Counted from the first letter of the stretch, positions 32,467 through 42,911 are shown. The stretch is DNA of 64,000 nucleotides from Pseudomonas beijingensis (GCF_030687295.1 NZ_CP117425.1:2670001-2734000), one strand, 5' to 3'. The notes: generated from the letters alone by a model not told the origin. Numbers and translations: made by a program.

Positions 32467-34593
32467 ATGCTCGAACAGGCTCAACGCGTCCTCAAGGACA
32501 TCTTCGGCTACGACAGTTTCCGTGGCCGCCAGGGTGCCATTATTGAGCGTGTGGCCAGCGGTGGCGATGCCTTGGTGCTCATGCCCACCGGCGGCGGCAA
32601 ATCCTTGTGCTTCCAGGTGCCGGCGCTGCTGCGCAACGGCCTGGCGGTGGTGGTTTCGCCGCTGATCGCGCTGATGGACGACCAGGTCGCGACCCTCGAG
32701 GAACTGGGGGTCGCCGCCGCTTCGCTGAACTCCACCCTCAGCGCCGAGCAACAACGGGACCTGGCGACGCGGATCAAGCGCGGTGAAGTCAAGATGTTGT
32801 ACCTGGCCCCGGAACGCCTGGTACAGCCGCGCATGCTGGCGTTCCTGCAGAGCCTGGAAATCGCCCTGTTCGCCATTGACGAAGCCCACTGCGTATCGCA
32901 ATGGGGCCACGATTTCCGGCGTGAATACCTGCAGCTGGGGCAATTGGCGGAACTGTTCCCCGACGTGCCGCGCATCGCCCTGACCGCTACCGCCGACAAG
33001 CGTACCCGCGAGGAAATCGTCGAGCGCCTGCACTTGCAGGATGCCGAGCGGTTCCTGTCGAGCTTCGACCGTCCCAATATTTTCTACCGCATCGTGCCCA
33101 AGGAGCAGCCGCGCAAGCAATTGCTGGCGTTCCTCGCCGAGCGCCGCAGCGATGCCGGCATTGTCTATTGCCTGTCGCGCAAAAAGGTCGATGAAGTGGC
33201 GGCGTTCCTGTGTGAGCAAGGGTTCCCGGCGTTGCCGTATCACGCCGGCCTGCCCAACGACCTGCGGGCCTATCACCAGAAGCGCTTCCTCAACGAGGAA
33301 GGCCTGATCATGGTGGCCACCATTGCGTTCGGCATGGGCATCGACAAGCCCAACGTGCGTTTTGTCGCACACCTGGACCTGCCCAAGTCCCTCGAGGCGT
33401 ACTACCAGGAAACCGGGCGTGCCGGCCGTGATGGCTTGCCGGCCGATGCCTGGATGGCCTACGGCCTGCAAGACGTGGTGATGCTCAAGCAGATGCTGCA
33501 GAACTCCGAAGGCGATGAGCGCCACAAGCGCCTGGAGCAGCACAAGCTCGACGCCATGCTCTCGCTGTGCGAAGAAACTCGCTGCCGTCGCCAGACCTTG
33601 CTGGCCTATTTTGACGAAGACATGCCCCAGCCTTGCGGGCATTGCGACAACTGCGTCGATGGCGTGGAGACCTGGGACGCCACCGAACCGGCCCGTCAGG
33701 CCTTGTCGGCGATTTTCCGCACCGGCCAGCGCTATGGCGTCGGGCACCTGGTGGACGTATTGCTGGGCAAGGACAACGAGAAGGTCCGCAACTTCGGTCA
33801 CCAGCACCTCTCGGTGTTTGGCGTGGGCAAGGCGCGCACCGAGAGTGAGTGGCGCTCATTGTTCCGGCAACTGGTGGCCCGCGGCCTGGCGGACATCGAC
33901 CTGGAAGGCTACGGCGGCCTGCGCCTGAGTGCGACTTGCCGGCCGTTGCTCAAAGGCGAGGTCACCCTCGAACTGCGCCGCGACCTCAAGCCGGCAACGG
34001 CGGTCAAGAGCAGCAAGAGCCAGGCCAGCCAATTGGTACGCGGCGAAGAGCGCGACCAATGGGAAGCCTTGCGCGCCTTGCGTCGCAAGCTGGCCGAGGA
34101 ACACGGCGTACCGCCGTACGTCATCTTCCCCGATTCGACGCTGCTGGAAATGCTCCGCAGCCAGCCCACCTCCCTGGCGGAAATGGCCCGGGTCAGCGGC
34201 GTGGGGGCGCGCAAGCTGGAGCGTTATGGCGAAGCCTTCCTCCAGGTCCTGGGGGGCGAAGCCGAAGCGCCGAAAGCGGTGGCCGATGTGCGCCACGAGC
34301 TCATCACACTGGCCCGGGCTGGCATGACACCGGTGCAGATCGCTGGGCAATTGCAGTGCTCGGAGAAGAACGTCTACACGATGCTGGCCGAGGCCATCGG
34401 CAAACAGCAGTTATCCCTGGATCAGGCGCTGGATCTGCCCGAGGAACTGATGGGCGAAGTACAGGACGCGTTCCTGGATGGCGAAGGCGAATTACCGCCA
34501 GTATCCGAAGTCGCCGCGCTGTTTGTCGGACGGGTGCCCGAAGGTGTGCTGTACTGCGTCAGGGCTGCGTTGCAGTCGGAATTTGAAGTCTGA
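32467..34593 (+). CDS. recQ: ATP-dependent DNA helicase RecQ
   Basis: RecQ unwinds DNA 3' to 5' in recombination and fork repair. The 708-residue sequence has Walker A MPTGGGKS near residue 40, DEAH at 138-141, motif [12 protein letters not shown], and the zinc cluster (Cys368 onward, ending CGHCDNC). These are followed by a winged-helix RQC domain and an HRDC domain near residues 520-600. It is about 100 residues longer than E. coli RecQ, with an extra C-terminal helical region ([20 protein letters not shown]) of repeat-like type common in Pseudomonas RecQ. I start at [20 protein letters not shown] with GGAG upstream. Confidence 0.96.
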   Translation: MLEQAQRVLKDIFGYDSFRGRQGAIIERVASGGDALVLMPTGGGKSLCFQVPALLRNGLAVVVSPLIALMDDQVATLEELGVAAASLNSTLSAEQQRDLATRIKRGEVKMLYLAPERLVQPRMLAFLQSLEIALFAIDEAHCVSQWGHDFRREYLQLGQLAELFPDVPRIALTATADKRTREEIVERLHLQDAERFLSSFDRPNIFYRIVPKEQPRKQLLAFLAERRSDAGIVYCLSRKKVDEVAAFLCEQGFPALPYHAGLPNDLRAYHQKRFLNEEGLIMVATIAFGMGIDKPNVRFVAHLDLPKSLEAYYQETGRAGRDGLPADAWMAYGLQDVVMLKQMLQNSEGDERHKRLEQHKLDAMLSLCEETRCRRQTLLAYFDEDMPQPCGHCDNCVDGVETWDATEPARQALSAIFRTGQRYGVGHLVDVLLGKDNEKVRNFGHQHLSVFGVGKARTESEWRSLFRQLVARGLADIDLEGYGGLRLSATCRPLLKGEVTLELRRDLKPATAVKSSKSQASQLVRGEERDQWEALRALRRKLAEEHGVPPYVIFPDSTLLEMLRSQPTSLAEMARVSGVGARKLERYGEAFLQVLGGEAEAPKAVADVRHELITLARAGMTPVQIAGQLQCSEKNVYTMLAEAIGKQQLSLDQALDLPEELMGEVQDAFLDGEGELPPVSEVAALFVGRVPEGVLYCVRAALQSEFEV

Positions 34594-34666
34594 TCAGTGA
34601 GTTGCGCTCCTTTAACGATTCAGTACAAGGCGAGCCTTGCTTGAATCCAAAGCTCATGCTTAGCTG

Positions 34667-34679
34667 ACTAATAATTAGT
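34667..34679. promoter_or_regulatory. Palindrome upstream of the MarR gene
   Basis: ACTAAT-A-ATTAGT is a perfect inverted repeat 31 bases before the start codon, in an AT-rich promoter stretch. MarR proteins bind such short palindromes to repress their own genes. Inferred from position. Confidence 0.5.
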
Positions 34680-34710
34680 TTTTCTCTATTTCAGATCTGA
34701 TGAGTTTTTT

Positions 34711-35145
34711 ATGCCGTTAACCGATCAACACCGTTTTGGCATGCAGTTGGCGCAAATGTCCCGAGGCTGGCGGGCCGAACTGGACCGCCGCTTGGCCGGG
34801 CTGGGCCTGTCCCAGGCGCGCTGGCTGGTGCTGCTGCACCTGGCCCGTTTCGAACAGGCGCCGACCCAGCGTGAACTGGCCCAGAGTGTCGCCGTCGAAG
34901 GCCCGACTCTGGCCCGGTTGCTCGACAGCCTGGAAACCCAGGGGTTGGTGCAGCGCCAAGCCGTGGCCGAGGACCGTCGGGCCAAGAAAATCGTGCTCTG
35001 CGCGCCGGCCTTACCGTTGATCGAACAAATCGAAACCATTGCCACACAGTTGCGACGGGAGCTGTTCGAAGGGGTCGACGAGGCGGACATGCGCGTCTGC
35101 ATGCGGGTTCACGGCACGATCCTGGCCAACCTGGAAAAATCCTGA
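34711..35145 (+). CDS. MarR-family transcriptional regulator
   Basis: The 144-residue protein has the MarR layout: a dimerisation helix (HRFGMQLAQMSRGWRAELDR), a winged HTH at about residues 33-95 (LSQARWLVLLHLARFEQAPTQ, LAQSVAVEGPTLARLLDSLE), and the wing with AVAEDRRAKKIVL. It corresponds in position to PA3341. The inducer and targets are unknown, and it likely represses itself through the palindrome at 34667-34679. Confidence 0.88.
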   Translation: MPLTDQHRFGMQLAQMSRGWRAELDRRLAGLGLSQARWLVLLHLARFEQAPTQRELAQSVAVEGPTLARLLDSLETQGLVQRQAVAEDRRAKKIVLCAPALPLIEQIETIATQLRRELFEGVDEADMRVCMRVHGTILANLEKS

Positions 35146-35207
35146 GGCAGATCCCTGGCGTCAGACTTTTGAGATTCGTCGGTTAGCGAACTATAACCAG
35201 TAGTAAG

Positions 35208-35227
35208 CGCTCCTATTGGGAGCGTTT
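35208..35227 (+). terminator. Weak hairpin before the fimV-like gene
   Basis: CGCTCC-TATTG-GGAGCG is followed by TTTAC. It could end the marR transcript or attenuate transcription into the fimV-like gene. The stem is only six base pairs and the T-run is short, so this is tentative. Confidence 0.4.
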
Positions 35228-35264
35228 ACGCCGAGGTTGGTTTTGGTAATCGAAAGGGATACCC

Positions 35265-37237
35265 ATGCTTGAAAGTTTGCAGTCCACGTTGCGCAGTTGG
35301 ATCAACGTGTCGATCTTCGTGGGTGCCTTGGGGTTTCCGGCCTTGGCGTCAGCGCTGGGGCTTGGCGAGATCACGCTCCATTCCGCCTTGAACCAGCCGT
35401 TGCGTGCCGATATCGCCCTGGTCGATGTGGCCGGGATCGGCGAAGGTGAACTGTCGGCCAGCCTGGCGAGTCCGGACGATTTCAATCGTGCGGGTGTGGA
35501 GCGGGTGTTCTTTCTCAATAATCTTCGCTTTACGCCGGTATTGCGCGGTGAGCGCAGCTTCATTCGGGTGACCTCCAGCAAACCGGTGAAGGAACCCTTC
35601 CTTAATTTCCTGGTGCAGCTCAATCAGCCCAACGGGCGCTTGCTGCGCGAATACACCGTGCTGATCGACCCACCGGGCTCACCGGGTATCGTGCCGGCCC
35701 GTGACGAACCGTCCACGCCCCCGCAGCCTGGGACGCCGAGCCAGGCCACACCGGCCATCAAGCCGCCCCCGGCGGTACAGGGCAAGCGCTATACGGTCGT
35801 GCAGGGAGACAATCCCTGGGTGATTGCCCAGCGCCTGCATGACGCCGGGAGCAACGCGTCGGTCAATGAGTTGATGCAAGGGATCCAGGCCTTGAACCCC
35901 GGCAGCGACCGGCTCTCCATCGGCCAGCGTCTGTTATTGCCCGACTCGGCCGTGCTGCCGACATCGGTTGCAAGCACCGCCGGCCAGGCCTCCGCCGCGT
36001 CCGATGAGCAGTTGGCCGCCAGCGTGCTGCAGAACCAGCAACAACAGAAGACCATTGAGGAACTGCAGGCGCGGCTCCAGGCCCAGGATGAGGAAATCGC
36101 CGGCCAGCGCCAGCAGATCAGCGAATTGCAGACCCGGCTGGCCGAGACGGCTCCGGCCCCCGTTGCGTCGGCGCAACCGCAACCAGCGCAGCCTGCGTCG
36201 GAGCCGGCTCCAGATGTATCCCCCGTTACCGAACCGGCCGCTGAGCCTGAGGGCATCAATTGGACATGGGTGGCGGGGTTGGTGGCCTTGTTGGGATTGC
36301 TCGCCTTGTTATTGTTCATTCGACGTCGCCAACAGCAGGCCGAGTTGGAACCGATGACCGAGCGCCCCGAGCCGATGCTGGAGGCGGGCGACGACACCTT
36401 TGCATCAATCCCCCGACTCGGAGCCATCCGAGGCCGCGACCTCGTTCAACAACGGTGATGCGCCCCTGGGTGATGTGCTGGAAGGCGTCGGGATCTACCT
36501 GACCTACGGCCGTTTCACCGAGGCCGCCGGGCTGTTGCGCGCGGCATTGCTGGCCGAACCGGAACGCACCGACCTGGGCCTCAAGTTGCTGGAAGTATTG
36601 GGCAAGCAGGGCGATGTCATCGGTTTCCAGGCCCAGGAACATCATCTGTTGGCACAAGGCGTCGATGCCGGGACGCTGGAAGGATATCCGCGGGCGCTAT
36701 CCCAAGGTGGCCCTGATCAGCGCACCGACAGTGGAACAGGCGCAACCCTTGGTACCGGCTCCTGCGCCTGAACCTGAACAGGCGCCCAGTGACGAGTTCG
36801 AGCTGGACTTGGAAGCACTGTCCATGGAAACCAGTTGGGACCTGGCGGATGACCAGGGCACGCCGGCTGAAGAAAATCTTGCTGCACCACTGGCTGTCGA
36901 CAGTACCGAGGGCTTGTCGCTTTCAGGTTTCGACGAACCGGAGTTGCAGTGGGAGGCTCCCCTGGAAACCGAGTCGCTGGACGATGCCTTTCTCGATGGC
37001 TTTGCCGATGAGGAGCAGGCGCTGGAATTTGAGCCGCTGGCCCTTGAACCTGTCGCCCTGGACACCCTGTCCCTCGAACCCCAGGCCCCGGAGCATTCGG
37101 TCAAACTGGAGCAGGCACAGAACTGCATCGACGATGGCGACCTGAAGACCGCCGTCACCCTGCTTGAAGAGCTGCTCGAAGAGGGTGACGAACCCCTCAA
37201 GCAGACCGCCCGGGTGCTGCTGGCGGGGATTCGCTAA
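35265..37237 (+). pseudogene. FimV-like protein with LysM domain, two frameshifts
   Basis: The gene resembles the FimV family, large inner-membrane proteins that help organise polar machinery. The first frame encodes a signal-like head, the FimV N-terminal domain (LGLGEITLHSALNQPLRADI), a LysM domain near residues 180-225, a coiled coil (LQNQQQQKTIEELQARLQAQ) and a membrane helix (WVAGLVALLGLLALLLFI). One extra C in the run 36410-36414 and one extra base near 36682 then shift the frame twice. Correcting both gives about 656 residues with the usual acidic TPR tail (HSVKLEQAQNCIDDGDLKTA). Reading frames are otherwise well preserved. The position matches PA3340 between marR (PA3341) and plpD (PA3339). 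Confidence 0.85.
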
Positions 37238-37266
37238 GTACCATCGAAGTTGTAGTGGCTGGCCTC

Positions 37267-37360
37267 ATCGCGAGCAAGCTCGCTCCCACAGGGATTTGCG
37301 TAAGCATCGAGCTCGCGACCGCCAGGGAACCCTTGTGGGAGCGAGCTTGCTCGCGATAGC
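37267..37360. repeat. REP pair (family A, tail-out)
   Basis: ATCGCGAGCAAGCTCGCTCC and its inverse separated by about 55 bases lie between the convergent fimV-like and plpD genes. Confidence 0.82.
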
Positions 37361-37404
37361 AATGGGTCAGGCCATCACTCCAGCCCAGGCAAACACCCAC
37401 CCCC

Positions 37405-39594
37405 TCAAAACGTCTGCCCCAGGTTCAGGTACACCGCCTGTTCATCGTCGTCGTTAAAGCCATAGCTGAAGTTCAAGGGCCCTAGCGGTGTATCGAAACC
37501 TAGGAAAATACTGGCGGCGTTGATGTAACCACTGTCGAACTCGTTGTCGTTGTTCCAGGCCCGGCCGCGCTCCAAGGAGCCACCGATGTACAGCGGGAAG
37601 TCCAATGGCAGGTATGCCCGCGGTGTGAGGCGTCGGTAATACACGGCACGCATCAGGCTCATGTTCTGCCCGGATACCCCATCTTCGCGAAAGCCCGACA
37701 GTTGCCGCGCGCCACCGAGCACAAAGCTGGAGGTCACCACCTCCGCAGTATCCAGGGTACGGCCATAGCGCCCGCCCAGGATGAAGGTGTCCGGGCCGCT
37801 GCTCAGGGCCTTGTCCAGTTTGAATTCCCACTGGCGGTAACGCTGGTCGGAGCCCAGCCCCGGTTCGTATTGGCGCCAGCTCAGGCCGATGTCTTCCCCT
37901 TCATGGGGAAAGTACACGCTGTCGAGGGAGTCGAACGAATACTTCAGTTCGTAGAACCCCTCGTTGAAATTCTCGCTGGGTTGGTCGTGGTCGCCGATGC
38001 GCACATCGGCCTTGCCCCAGGCCTGTCCGACACCGAAGCGGATTTCGCCGCTGTTGCCGATCTGGCGGCCCACATTGAGCCCGAAGCCATAGCGTTCGAC
38101 GCGATACTGGGCCACTGGATCGTTGTCCAGGATCGACTCCACGTTGCGGGATTCGAATTGCCCATAGGGGGCTATGAAGTAGCGCGAGCCAACATCCAAT
38201 GGCTGATAGAACTCGCTGTACAACTCCTGCTTGTCGCCGATCTGCGCCCGGGTCAGCCACTCGGCGCCCAGGCGATTGATGCCGTTGACCCGATAGCTGG
38301 CCCCCAGGTTGAAAGCGCTGTCGCCGCGCATGTCGTCCGACAGGCTCAGCCCCAACCGCAGGTAATCGGTGCCGGTGCGTCGGCCCCGGGCGCTGATCAC
38401 CAAGGTGTGGTCCGGGCCCTTGTGGACCACGCGGTATTGCACCTGTTCGAAGTAGTCCAGGCCGTACAACGTGCCCATGTCGGTTTGCAGGCGCCCCAGG
38501 TCCAGCGGCTCGCCGATTTGTTGGCGAATGTAGTAGCGAATCACGTCATCGCCGACTTTCGAATCGTTCTCCACACGAATGGCGGTGATGACCGGCGTGC
38601 GTTCGCTGGGCGTGCGTGCGGCCATGAGTTCGGCGTCGGGCGCCTCGGACGGGCGCAGAGGGGCCAGGCGTGCCTCGAGTATCCGGGTGGCGCGGTAGCC
38701 GGCGTCGATCATGTCCCGGGCCCGGCCGAAGTCGGTGGAGCCGAAGCTCGCCAAGGCCGGCTGGATCAATACGTCGCTTTTTTTCAGGGTGGCCAGTTGT
38801 TCTTCAGAGTTGCGCCGGGTCATTAGGGTGGTCGACTGGTTCAGCACGTCGACCACCGTGACCAGTTGCTTGCGGGTGCGCAGCGGCGTGCCGATATCGA
38901 CCACGATGGCCACGTCTACGCCCATGTCCCGGGCCACATCCAGCGGGATGTTGTCGGCCATGCCGCCGTCCACCAGCAACCGGCCGTCCAGCTCCACCGG
39001 GGCGAACACCGCCGGGATCGACATGCTGGCGCGAATGACCTTGGGCAGGTGGCCTTTGCGGAACACGACTTTTTCGCCGGTGGCGATGTCGGTGGCCACG
39101 GCGCGAAATGGGATCGGCAGTTTGTCGAAGTCCCGCGTGTCGCTGGCGTGGGCCAGCAGGCTTTCGAGCAGCAGGGCCAGGTTCTGGCCCTGGATGACCC
39201 CCAAGGGCAGGCCGAGGCTGCCGTCGTCACGAAAGCTCAGTTTCTGTTTCACCAGGAAATCGCGGTCATCCTGCTTGCGCCGGAACGGCACGTCCTTGCG
39301 TGGCGGCGCATCGGACAAGGCCTGTTGCCAGTCGATGCCCAGGGCGAGTTTTTCCAGTTCGTCGATCTTGTAGCCCGAGGCATACAGCCCGCCGATCACC
39401 GCGCCCATGCTGGTGCCGGCAATGGCGTCGATCTTGATGCCTTGCTCCTCCAGGGCCTTGAGCACGCCGATGTGGGCCAGTCCCCGCGCCGCGCCGCCGG
39501 ACAGCACCAAGCCGATTTTCGGGCGTGGCGCTTCGACGGCCTGGACGAAAAAGGGCAACAGCAGCAGAAGCAGGAGGGGAAGCAGGCGGCGCAT
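37405..39594 (-). CDS. plpD: Patatin-like phospholipase with autotransporter-type barrel
   Basis: PlpD is a type Vd secreted lipase: a patatin domain carried across the outer membrane by its own barrel. The 729-residue sequence has a signal peptide (MRRLLPLLLLLLLPFFVQA), the oxyanion motif GGAARGLAH, the nucleophile Ser62 in GTSMG, and Asp209 in DGG. A POTRA-like domain lies at about 335-410 (ITAIRVENDSKVGDDVIRYY), and the C-terminal 16-strand-type barrel ends in Phe (AVYLNLGQTF). All catalytic residues are present. It stands alone, divergent from the SelT-like gene, as at PA3339. Confidence 0.92.
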   Translation of the reverse strand: MRRLLPLLLLLLLPFFVQAVEAPRPKIGLVLSGGAARGLAHIGVLKALEEQGIKIDAIAGTSMGAVIGGLYASGYKIDELEKLALGIDWQQALSDAPPRKDVPFRRKQDDRDFLVKQKLSFRDDGSLGLPLGVIQGQNLALLLESLLAHASDTRDFDKLPIPFRAVATDIATGEKVVFRKGHLPKVIRASMSIPAVFAPVELDGRLLVDGGMADNIPLDVARDMGVDVAIVVDIGTPLRTRKQLVTVVDVLNQSTTLMTRRNSEEQLATLKKSDVLIQPALASFGSTDFGRARDMIDAGYRATRILEARLAPLRPSEAPDAELMAARTPSERTPVITAIRVENDSKVGDDVIRYYIRQQIGEPLDLGRLQTDMGTLYGLDYFEQVQYRVVHKGPDHTLVISARGRRTGTDYLRLGLSLSDDMRGDSAFNLGASYRVNGINRLGAEWLTRAQIGDKQELYSEFYQPLDVGSRYFIAPYGQFESRNVESILDNDPVAQYRVERYGFGLNVGRQIGNSGEIRFGVGQAWGKADVRIGDHDQPSENFNEGFYELKYSFDSLDSVYFPHEGEDIGLSWRQYEPGLGSDQRYRQWEFKLDKALSSGPDTFILGGRYGRTLDTAEVVTSSFVLGGARQLSGFREDGVSGQNMSLMRAVYYRRLTPRAYLPLDFPLYIGGSLERGRAWNNDNEFDSGYINAASIFLGFDTPLGPLNFSYGFNDDDEQAVYLNLGQTF

Positions 39595-39665
39595 CGTCTA
39601 TCTCGGGGCGGGCGATCAAAGGCAGGTATTATAACGACGCCTTCGAATCCAGGAGTTCACCCGCA

Positions 39666-39953
39666 ATGACCGAACACAAGCCGGAAGTCGTCATCACGTA
39701 TTGCACCCAGTGCCAATGGCTGCTGCGCGCCGCCTGGCTGGCCCAGGAACTGCTCAGCACCTTCGGCGACGACCTGGGCAAGGTGTCCCTGGTGCCGGGT
39801 ACCGGCGGTGTGTTCCACATCAGTTGCGACGGTGCGCAAATCTGGGAGCGCAAGGCCGATGGCGGTTTTCCCGAGGCCAAGGTCCTCAAGCAGCGGGTCC
39901 GCGACCGGATCGACCCGGAGCGGGACCTGGGCCACAACGATCGGGTTCAATGA
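39666..39953 (+). CDS. SelT/SelW/SelH family redox protein
   Basis: The 95-residue protein is a Rdx-type member of the SelW family. It starts with a beta strand and a CxxC redox pair (VVITYCTQCQWLLRAAWLA), followed by the conserved GTGGVFHISCDGAQIWERK and GGFPEAKVLKQRVRD. Family members have a thioredoxin-like fold; a redox role is assumed, not proven. The 3' end overlaps the convergent EamA gene by seven bases. Confidence 0.87.
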   Translation: MTEHKPEVVITYCTQCQWLLRAAWLAQELLSTFGDDLGKVSLVPGTGGVFHISCDGAQIWERKADGGFPEAKVLKQRVRDRIDPERDLGHNDRVQ

Positions 39954-40837
39954 GACGCGGCCTGGGCTCCCACCCCCGGTTTCTTCGAGCTGCCCAGTTG
40001 GCTTGAGATCACGATGGCCGCGATGATCACCACGCCGCCCAGCAGCATGCGCAGTGTCGGGCGTTCGTCGAACAGCCACCAGGCCATGGCGATGCCGTAG
40101 ACCGGTTCCATGGCGAAGATCACCGCCGCCGTGCGGGCCTTGACAACCGCCAGGCTGGCGACGAACAGGCTGTGGGCCAGGCCGGTGCAGAACACGCCGA
40201 GCAGGCCGATCCACAACCAGTCGATGGGGCGAACGTCGCTCAGTTGTGGCGCGGCCATCGGTAGTAGGCACAACCCGACCACCACGTTCTGGCACAGCGC
40301 GGCCTGCACCGGCGGCACATGCGCGGCGCCGGCACGGTTGGTCAATGACAACAGGGAAAACAGCAGCCCCGAAGCCATGGCCCACAGCAGGCCGGTGGTG
40401 GCACCGCTGGCCAGGTCGAAGTTCGGCGTGACCAACACCAGGCCGACGCTCACCAACACCACCAGCCAGATTTCATTGGCGCGAATCCGCTCGCGGAAGA
40501 TCAGCCCCTCGAGCAATACCGTGAAGGCTGGGAAACTGGCGAACCCCAACGTGGCGATTGCCACGCCGGCCACCTTCACGGCGATGAAGAAGCTCACCCA
40601 GTGCGCGGCCAGCAACAGGCCCCCGAGCAGCAATCGCCGGCCATCCTGTGCCCGCAGTTTCTGCCAGCGGCTGCTGCTGGCGAACCGGGCGAACATCGCC
40701 AGGGCCAGCACGGCGAAGACGGCGCGACCGAACACGATGACCGCTGGCGAAGCCGCGGCGAGTTTGCCGAAGACACCGGTCAGGCCAAACATGAGTGCGC
40801 CAATGTGCAGGGCGCCGAGGGCGGTACGAGGTGTCAT
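39947..40837 (-). CDS. EamA/DMT-family transporter
   Basis: The 296-residue protein has ten predicted membrane helices in two EamA halves (GALHIGALMFGLTGVFGKLA to about residue 140; WAMASGLLFSLLSLTNRAGA onward). Such proteins export small metabolites such as amino acids. I start at MTPRTALGALHIG (40837); longer frames run into a REP element. An AraC regulator gene lies upstream on the same strand beyond two REP pairs and could control it. Confidence 0.85.
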   Translation of the reverse strand: MTPRTALGALHIGALMFGLTGVFGKLAAASPAVIVFGRAVFAVLALAMFARFASSSRWQKLRAQDGRRLLLGGLLLAAHWVSFFIAVKVAGVAIATLGFASFPAFTVLLEGLIFRERIRANEIWLVVLVSVGLVLVTPNFDLASGATTGLLWAMASGLLFSLLSLTNRAGAAHVPPVQAALCQNVVVGLCLLPMAAPQLSDVRPIDWLWIGLLGVFCTGLAHSLFVASLAVVKARTAAVIFAMEPVYGIAMAWWLFDERPTLRMLLGGVVIIAAIVISSQLGSSKKPGVGAQAASH

Positions 40838-40884
40838 TTCAATCCTTTCAACCGATAAGCCATAGCGGGACGGTGAGCGTCTTC

Positions 40885-40974
40885 TGAGGGAGCGAGCTTG
40901 CTCGCGATAGCGGTGGTTCAGGCAATGCAGAAATTGACTGACAGATAGCAATCGCGAGCAAGCTCGCTCCCACA
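40885..40974. repeat. REP pair (family A), first of two in tandem
   Basis: GGGAGCGAGCTTGCTCGCGA and its inverse lie across about 50 bases, followed 45 bases later by a second pair. Confidence 0.85.
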
Positions 40975-41018
40975 CTGGATTTTCAGCAGGCACAAAATTC
41001 ATGTGCACCCAGTTCCCC

Positions 41019-41107
41019 TGTGGGAGCGAGCTTGCTCGCGATGAGGCCAGCAAACCCAACATCCATGTAACTGAACCACCGCCTTCGCGAGCAGGTTCGC
41101 TCCCACA
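41019..41107. repeat. REP pair (family A), second of two in tandem
   Basis: TGTGGGAGCGAGCTTGCTCG pairs with a slightly diverged inverse (CGCGAGCAGGTTCGCTCCCA). With the preceding pair it forms a REP cluster between the EamA and AraC genes. Confidence 0.85.
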
Positions 41108-41193
41108 GGACTGTTCCCCCTCACAGATTGCAGTATTTAAGCGCGGGTGGGGCGGCAGGGTCTGTCGCGATCCTAGCGATTTTTAACGCGCAT

Positions 41194-41943
41194 CTAGCGT
41201 TGGCGCCGCAGCTTACCCGGCGAGGCACCGAACTCTCGCAGCACCGCCGCGGCGAAAGCACTCTGAGAGCTGTAGCCGACCCGGTGGGCGATCTCGCCGA
41301 TGGGCAGGTCCGACTCGCGCAACAACGCCACGGCCTGATGCAAGCGGCGGCTGCGGATGTACTCCATTGGGGTTTGTCCGCACTCGGCGATGAAGCGCGC
41401 ATGCAGGCGTGCGCTGGAAAGGCCGGCGACCCGCGCCAGGTCCGCCACTTGCAGCGGGTAGGCGGCGTTCTGGTCGATGTGGGCGTTGAGCGCGGCGTAG
41501 GGCAGGCGCCGGCCACCGAGGGTGTGCTGGCGAACGCCATTGAGACTCGCCAGCAGCAGCACCGCGCCTTGCTGGGCAATCACCGGGTCGTCCACCGGGC
41601 TGCCCGCCAGCCAACTGACCAACTGGCTTTGCCCCGCGTCCAAGGGCAGGCGAGCGCTGTCGTCGAGCAAGCGGCGACTGGCGTCGGCATGATCCCCCAG
41701 GCATTGCCCGACCCAATCGTCACTGGGCACATCCAACACCAGGCAGCGACTGCCCTGGGGACTGCCACAGGCATGATGGGCTCCGGCGGGTACCACCACG
41801 AAACTCTGTTGCACCACCTGGCTGCCACGCCCTTCGACCTCGAAGTCCAGCGCGCCGGACAACCCGAACACCAGTTGCGCGTGGTCGTGGCTGTGGACAA
41901 TCAAATCGTGGCTGTAGTGGCGTAGCGTGAGGATCGGTCGCAT
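41194..41943 (-). CDS. AraC-family transcriptional regulator (cupin sensor)
   Basis: The 249-residue protein has an N-terminal cupin-type sensor (HSHDHAQLVFGLSGALDFEV, residues about 14-80) and a C-terminal pair of AraC HTH motifs (LQVADLARVAGLSSARLHAR and IGEIAHRVGYSSQSAFAAAV). I begin at the ATG at 41943 (MRPILTLRHYSHDLI), which places the cupin at the usual distance; the open frame extends to 42003. It lies upstream of the EamA exporter gene on the same strand, a common regulator-exporter arrangement, so the exporter is the likely target. The ligand is unknown. Confidence 0.85.
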   Translation of the reverse strand: MRPILTLRHYSHDLIVHSHDHAQLVFGLSGALDFEVEGRGSQVVQQSFVVVPAGAHHACGSPQGSRCLVLDVPSDDWVGQCLGDHADASRRLLDDSARLPLDAGQSQLVSWLAGSPVDDPVIAQQGAVLLLASLNGVRQHTLGGRRLPYAALNAHIDQNAAYPLQVADLARVAGLSSARLHARFIAECGQTPMEYIRSRRLHQAVALLRESDLPIGEIAHRVGYSSQSAFAAAVLREFGASPGKLRRQR

Positions 41944-42078
41944 CGCGGTCTCCCGGGTCAGGCCGCCAGCATACACCGAGGGCACACCGCCTCGCGCTGT
42001 CATGGAATAGACTTGTGTTTGTCATGGGCCATTAACCGCTGGCGTGCACAGTGGCGAAAACGATCAGAGGGTTGCCCA

Positions 42079-42897
42079 ATGACCAGCGCCGAGCTCGCCA
42101 AACCCAGCCGCAAGCAGCGTGTTCGCACCCTGTGGATTTCCGATGTGCACCTGGGCACCCGGGATTGCCAGGCCGAGCACTTGTCGCAGTTTCTCAAGGG
42201 CTACCACGCCGACAAGATCTACCTGGTGGGTGACATCATCGATGGTTGGAAACTGCGCGGTGGCATGTATTGGCCCCAGGCCCACACCAACGTCATTCGC
42301 CGCTTGCTGACCATGAGCAAGCGCGGCACCGAAGTGATCTACGTCACCGGGAACCATGACGAATTCCTGCGGCGCTATTCGAAGTTGATCCTGGGCAATA
42401 TCCAGTTGGTGGACGAAGCGGTGCACGTCACTGCCGATGGCCGGCACCTGTTGGTGATCCATGGCGACCAGTTCGACGTCATCACCCGTTACCACCGTTG
42501 GTTGGCGTTCCTCGGTGATTCGGCCTACGAGTTCACCCTCACGCTGAACCGCTGGCTCAATCATTGGCGGGCCCGTTATGGCTACGGCTACTGGTCGCTG
42601 TCGGCGTACCTCAAGCACAAGGTCAAGACCGCTGTCAGCTTCATCAGCGATTTTGAAGAAGCCATCGCCCACGAGTGTGTGAAGCGCGAGCTGCATGGCG
42701 TGGTCTGCGGGCACATCCACCATGCCGAGATGCGTATGGTGGGTGAGGTGGAATACCTCAATTGTGGCGATTGGGTCGAATCCTGCACCGCGCTGATCGA
42801 GCATTGGGATGGGTCGATCGAGTTGTATCGGTTGGCTGAGGCCCAGGCGCGGGAGGCGTTGGTCAAAGCTGAGTTGAAAGTGACCGAGCCGGTGTAG
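42079..42897 (+). CDS. LpxH-like metallophosphoesterase
   Basis: The 272-residue protein has all five metallophosphoesterase motifs: DVHLG, GDIIDGW, GNHDE, HGDQFD and GHIHHAE. The layout is that of the UDP-2,3-diacylglucosamine diphosphatase family, but members of this size are usually paralogues of true LpxH with unproven substrates. The long helical insert (YEFTLTLNRWLNHWRARYGY) typical of the group could contact lipid. I start at MTSAELAKPSRKQRV (42079). It is monocistronic, followed by a REP pair. Confidence 0.8.
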   Translation: MTSAELAKPSRKQRVRTLWISDVHLGTRDCQAEHLSQFLKGYHADKIYLVGDIIDGWKLRGGMYWPQAHTNVIRRLLTMSKRGTEVIYVTGNHDEFLRRYSKLILGNIQLVDEAVHVTADGRHLLVIHGDQFDVITRYHRWLAFLGDSAYEFTLTLNRWLNHWRARYGYGYWSLSAYLKHKVKTAVSFISDFEEAIAHECVKRELHGVVCGHIHHAEMRMVGEVEYLNCGDWVESCTALIEHWDGSIELYRLAEAQAREALVKAELKVTEPV

Positions 42898-42911
42898 GCC
42901 TTCATGACGCC

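Noticed and set aside
40885..41107. Regularly spaced repeats that could suggest a CRISPR array
   Set aside because: The units are inverted REP pairs with variable spacing, not direct repeats with equal spacers, and no cas genes are present.
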